Origin: Eubacterium sp.
Lineage (GTDB): Bacteria > Bacillota > Clostridia > Oscillospirales > Acutalibacteraceae
Direction: 5' to 3'
DNA length: 11,939 bases
Assembly (NCBI GenBank): GCA_014465955.1
Contig: JACTVT010000061.1
Location: 1 to 11,939, forward strand
Under the pieces are notes generated by a model that saw only the letters and a program-made list of their open reading frames with translations, had not been told where the DNA came from and ran no database searches. How positions within the stretch are numbered: the stretch's first letter is position 1; each line of letters opens with the position of its first letter. This document shows positions 11,925-11,939 of this stretch, piece by piece. A program made the position numbers and the translations under genes.

Positions 11925-11939
11925 GTGATGAAAGTTAAA

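Overview
The window looks like chromosomal DNA of a low-GC Firmicute, most likely a gut-type anaerobic clostridium of the Oscillospiraceae/Ruminococcaceae kind. This is an inference from AT-rich Shine-Dalgarno-led genes, sigma-A-type promoters with 17-base spacers, clostridial-type protein families (an EF-G-like GTPase, a CDF carrier with a long tail, a small NifU-domain protein) and a palindromic repeat at the right edge of a kind I recall from gut Firmicutes. Gene density is high and no gap without a gene exceeds 300 bases. I see no tRNA, rRNA, CRISPR array, transposase or phage gene.

Layout from left to right. (1) An EF-G-like translational GTPase with its own strong promoter (92-2143). 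(2) A six-helix DUF308/HdeD-like membrane protein (2285-2887) behind a structured leader, closed by a clear terminator. (3) A rightward cluster starting at a promoter at 2950: a phosphoglucomutase/phosphomannomutase (3002-4636), a NifU-domain mini-protein (4693-4935), a cytoplasmic GH38 alpha-mannosidase (4950-7877) and a membrane-anchored unknown protein (7877-8305). (4) A leftward four-helix membrane protein (8234-8623) whose 3' end overlaps the unknown protein by 72 bases. (5) A rightward CCA tRNA nucleotidyltransferase with an HD domain (8677-9999), sharing a bidirectional terminator with (6) a leftward CDF metal exporter (10057-11223). (7) A rightward Cys-rich flavoprotein (11315-11863), divergent from the exporter. 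The window ends in a dispersed-type palindromic repeat (11871-11924).

How the genes work together. The 3002-8305 cluster could release mannose from an internalised mannoside (GH38) and interconvert hexose 1- and 6-phosphates (phosphohexomutase), but no kinase, isomerase or transporter is present, so the pathway is incomplete here. The NifU-domain protein and the anchored unknown protein are the unexplained members. The exporter and the flavoprotein have back-to-back promoters whose -35 boxes overlap inside a perfect 18-base inverted repeat, which suggests one regulator for both.

The window is mostly ordinary housekeeping and accessory metabolism. I did not find a convincing new multi-gene system. 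The best leads are the divergent metal/flavoprotein switch, the NifU-domain and unknown proteins tied to the mannosidase, and the small palindromic repeats.
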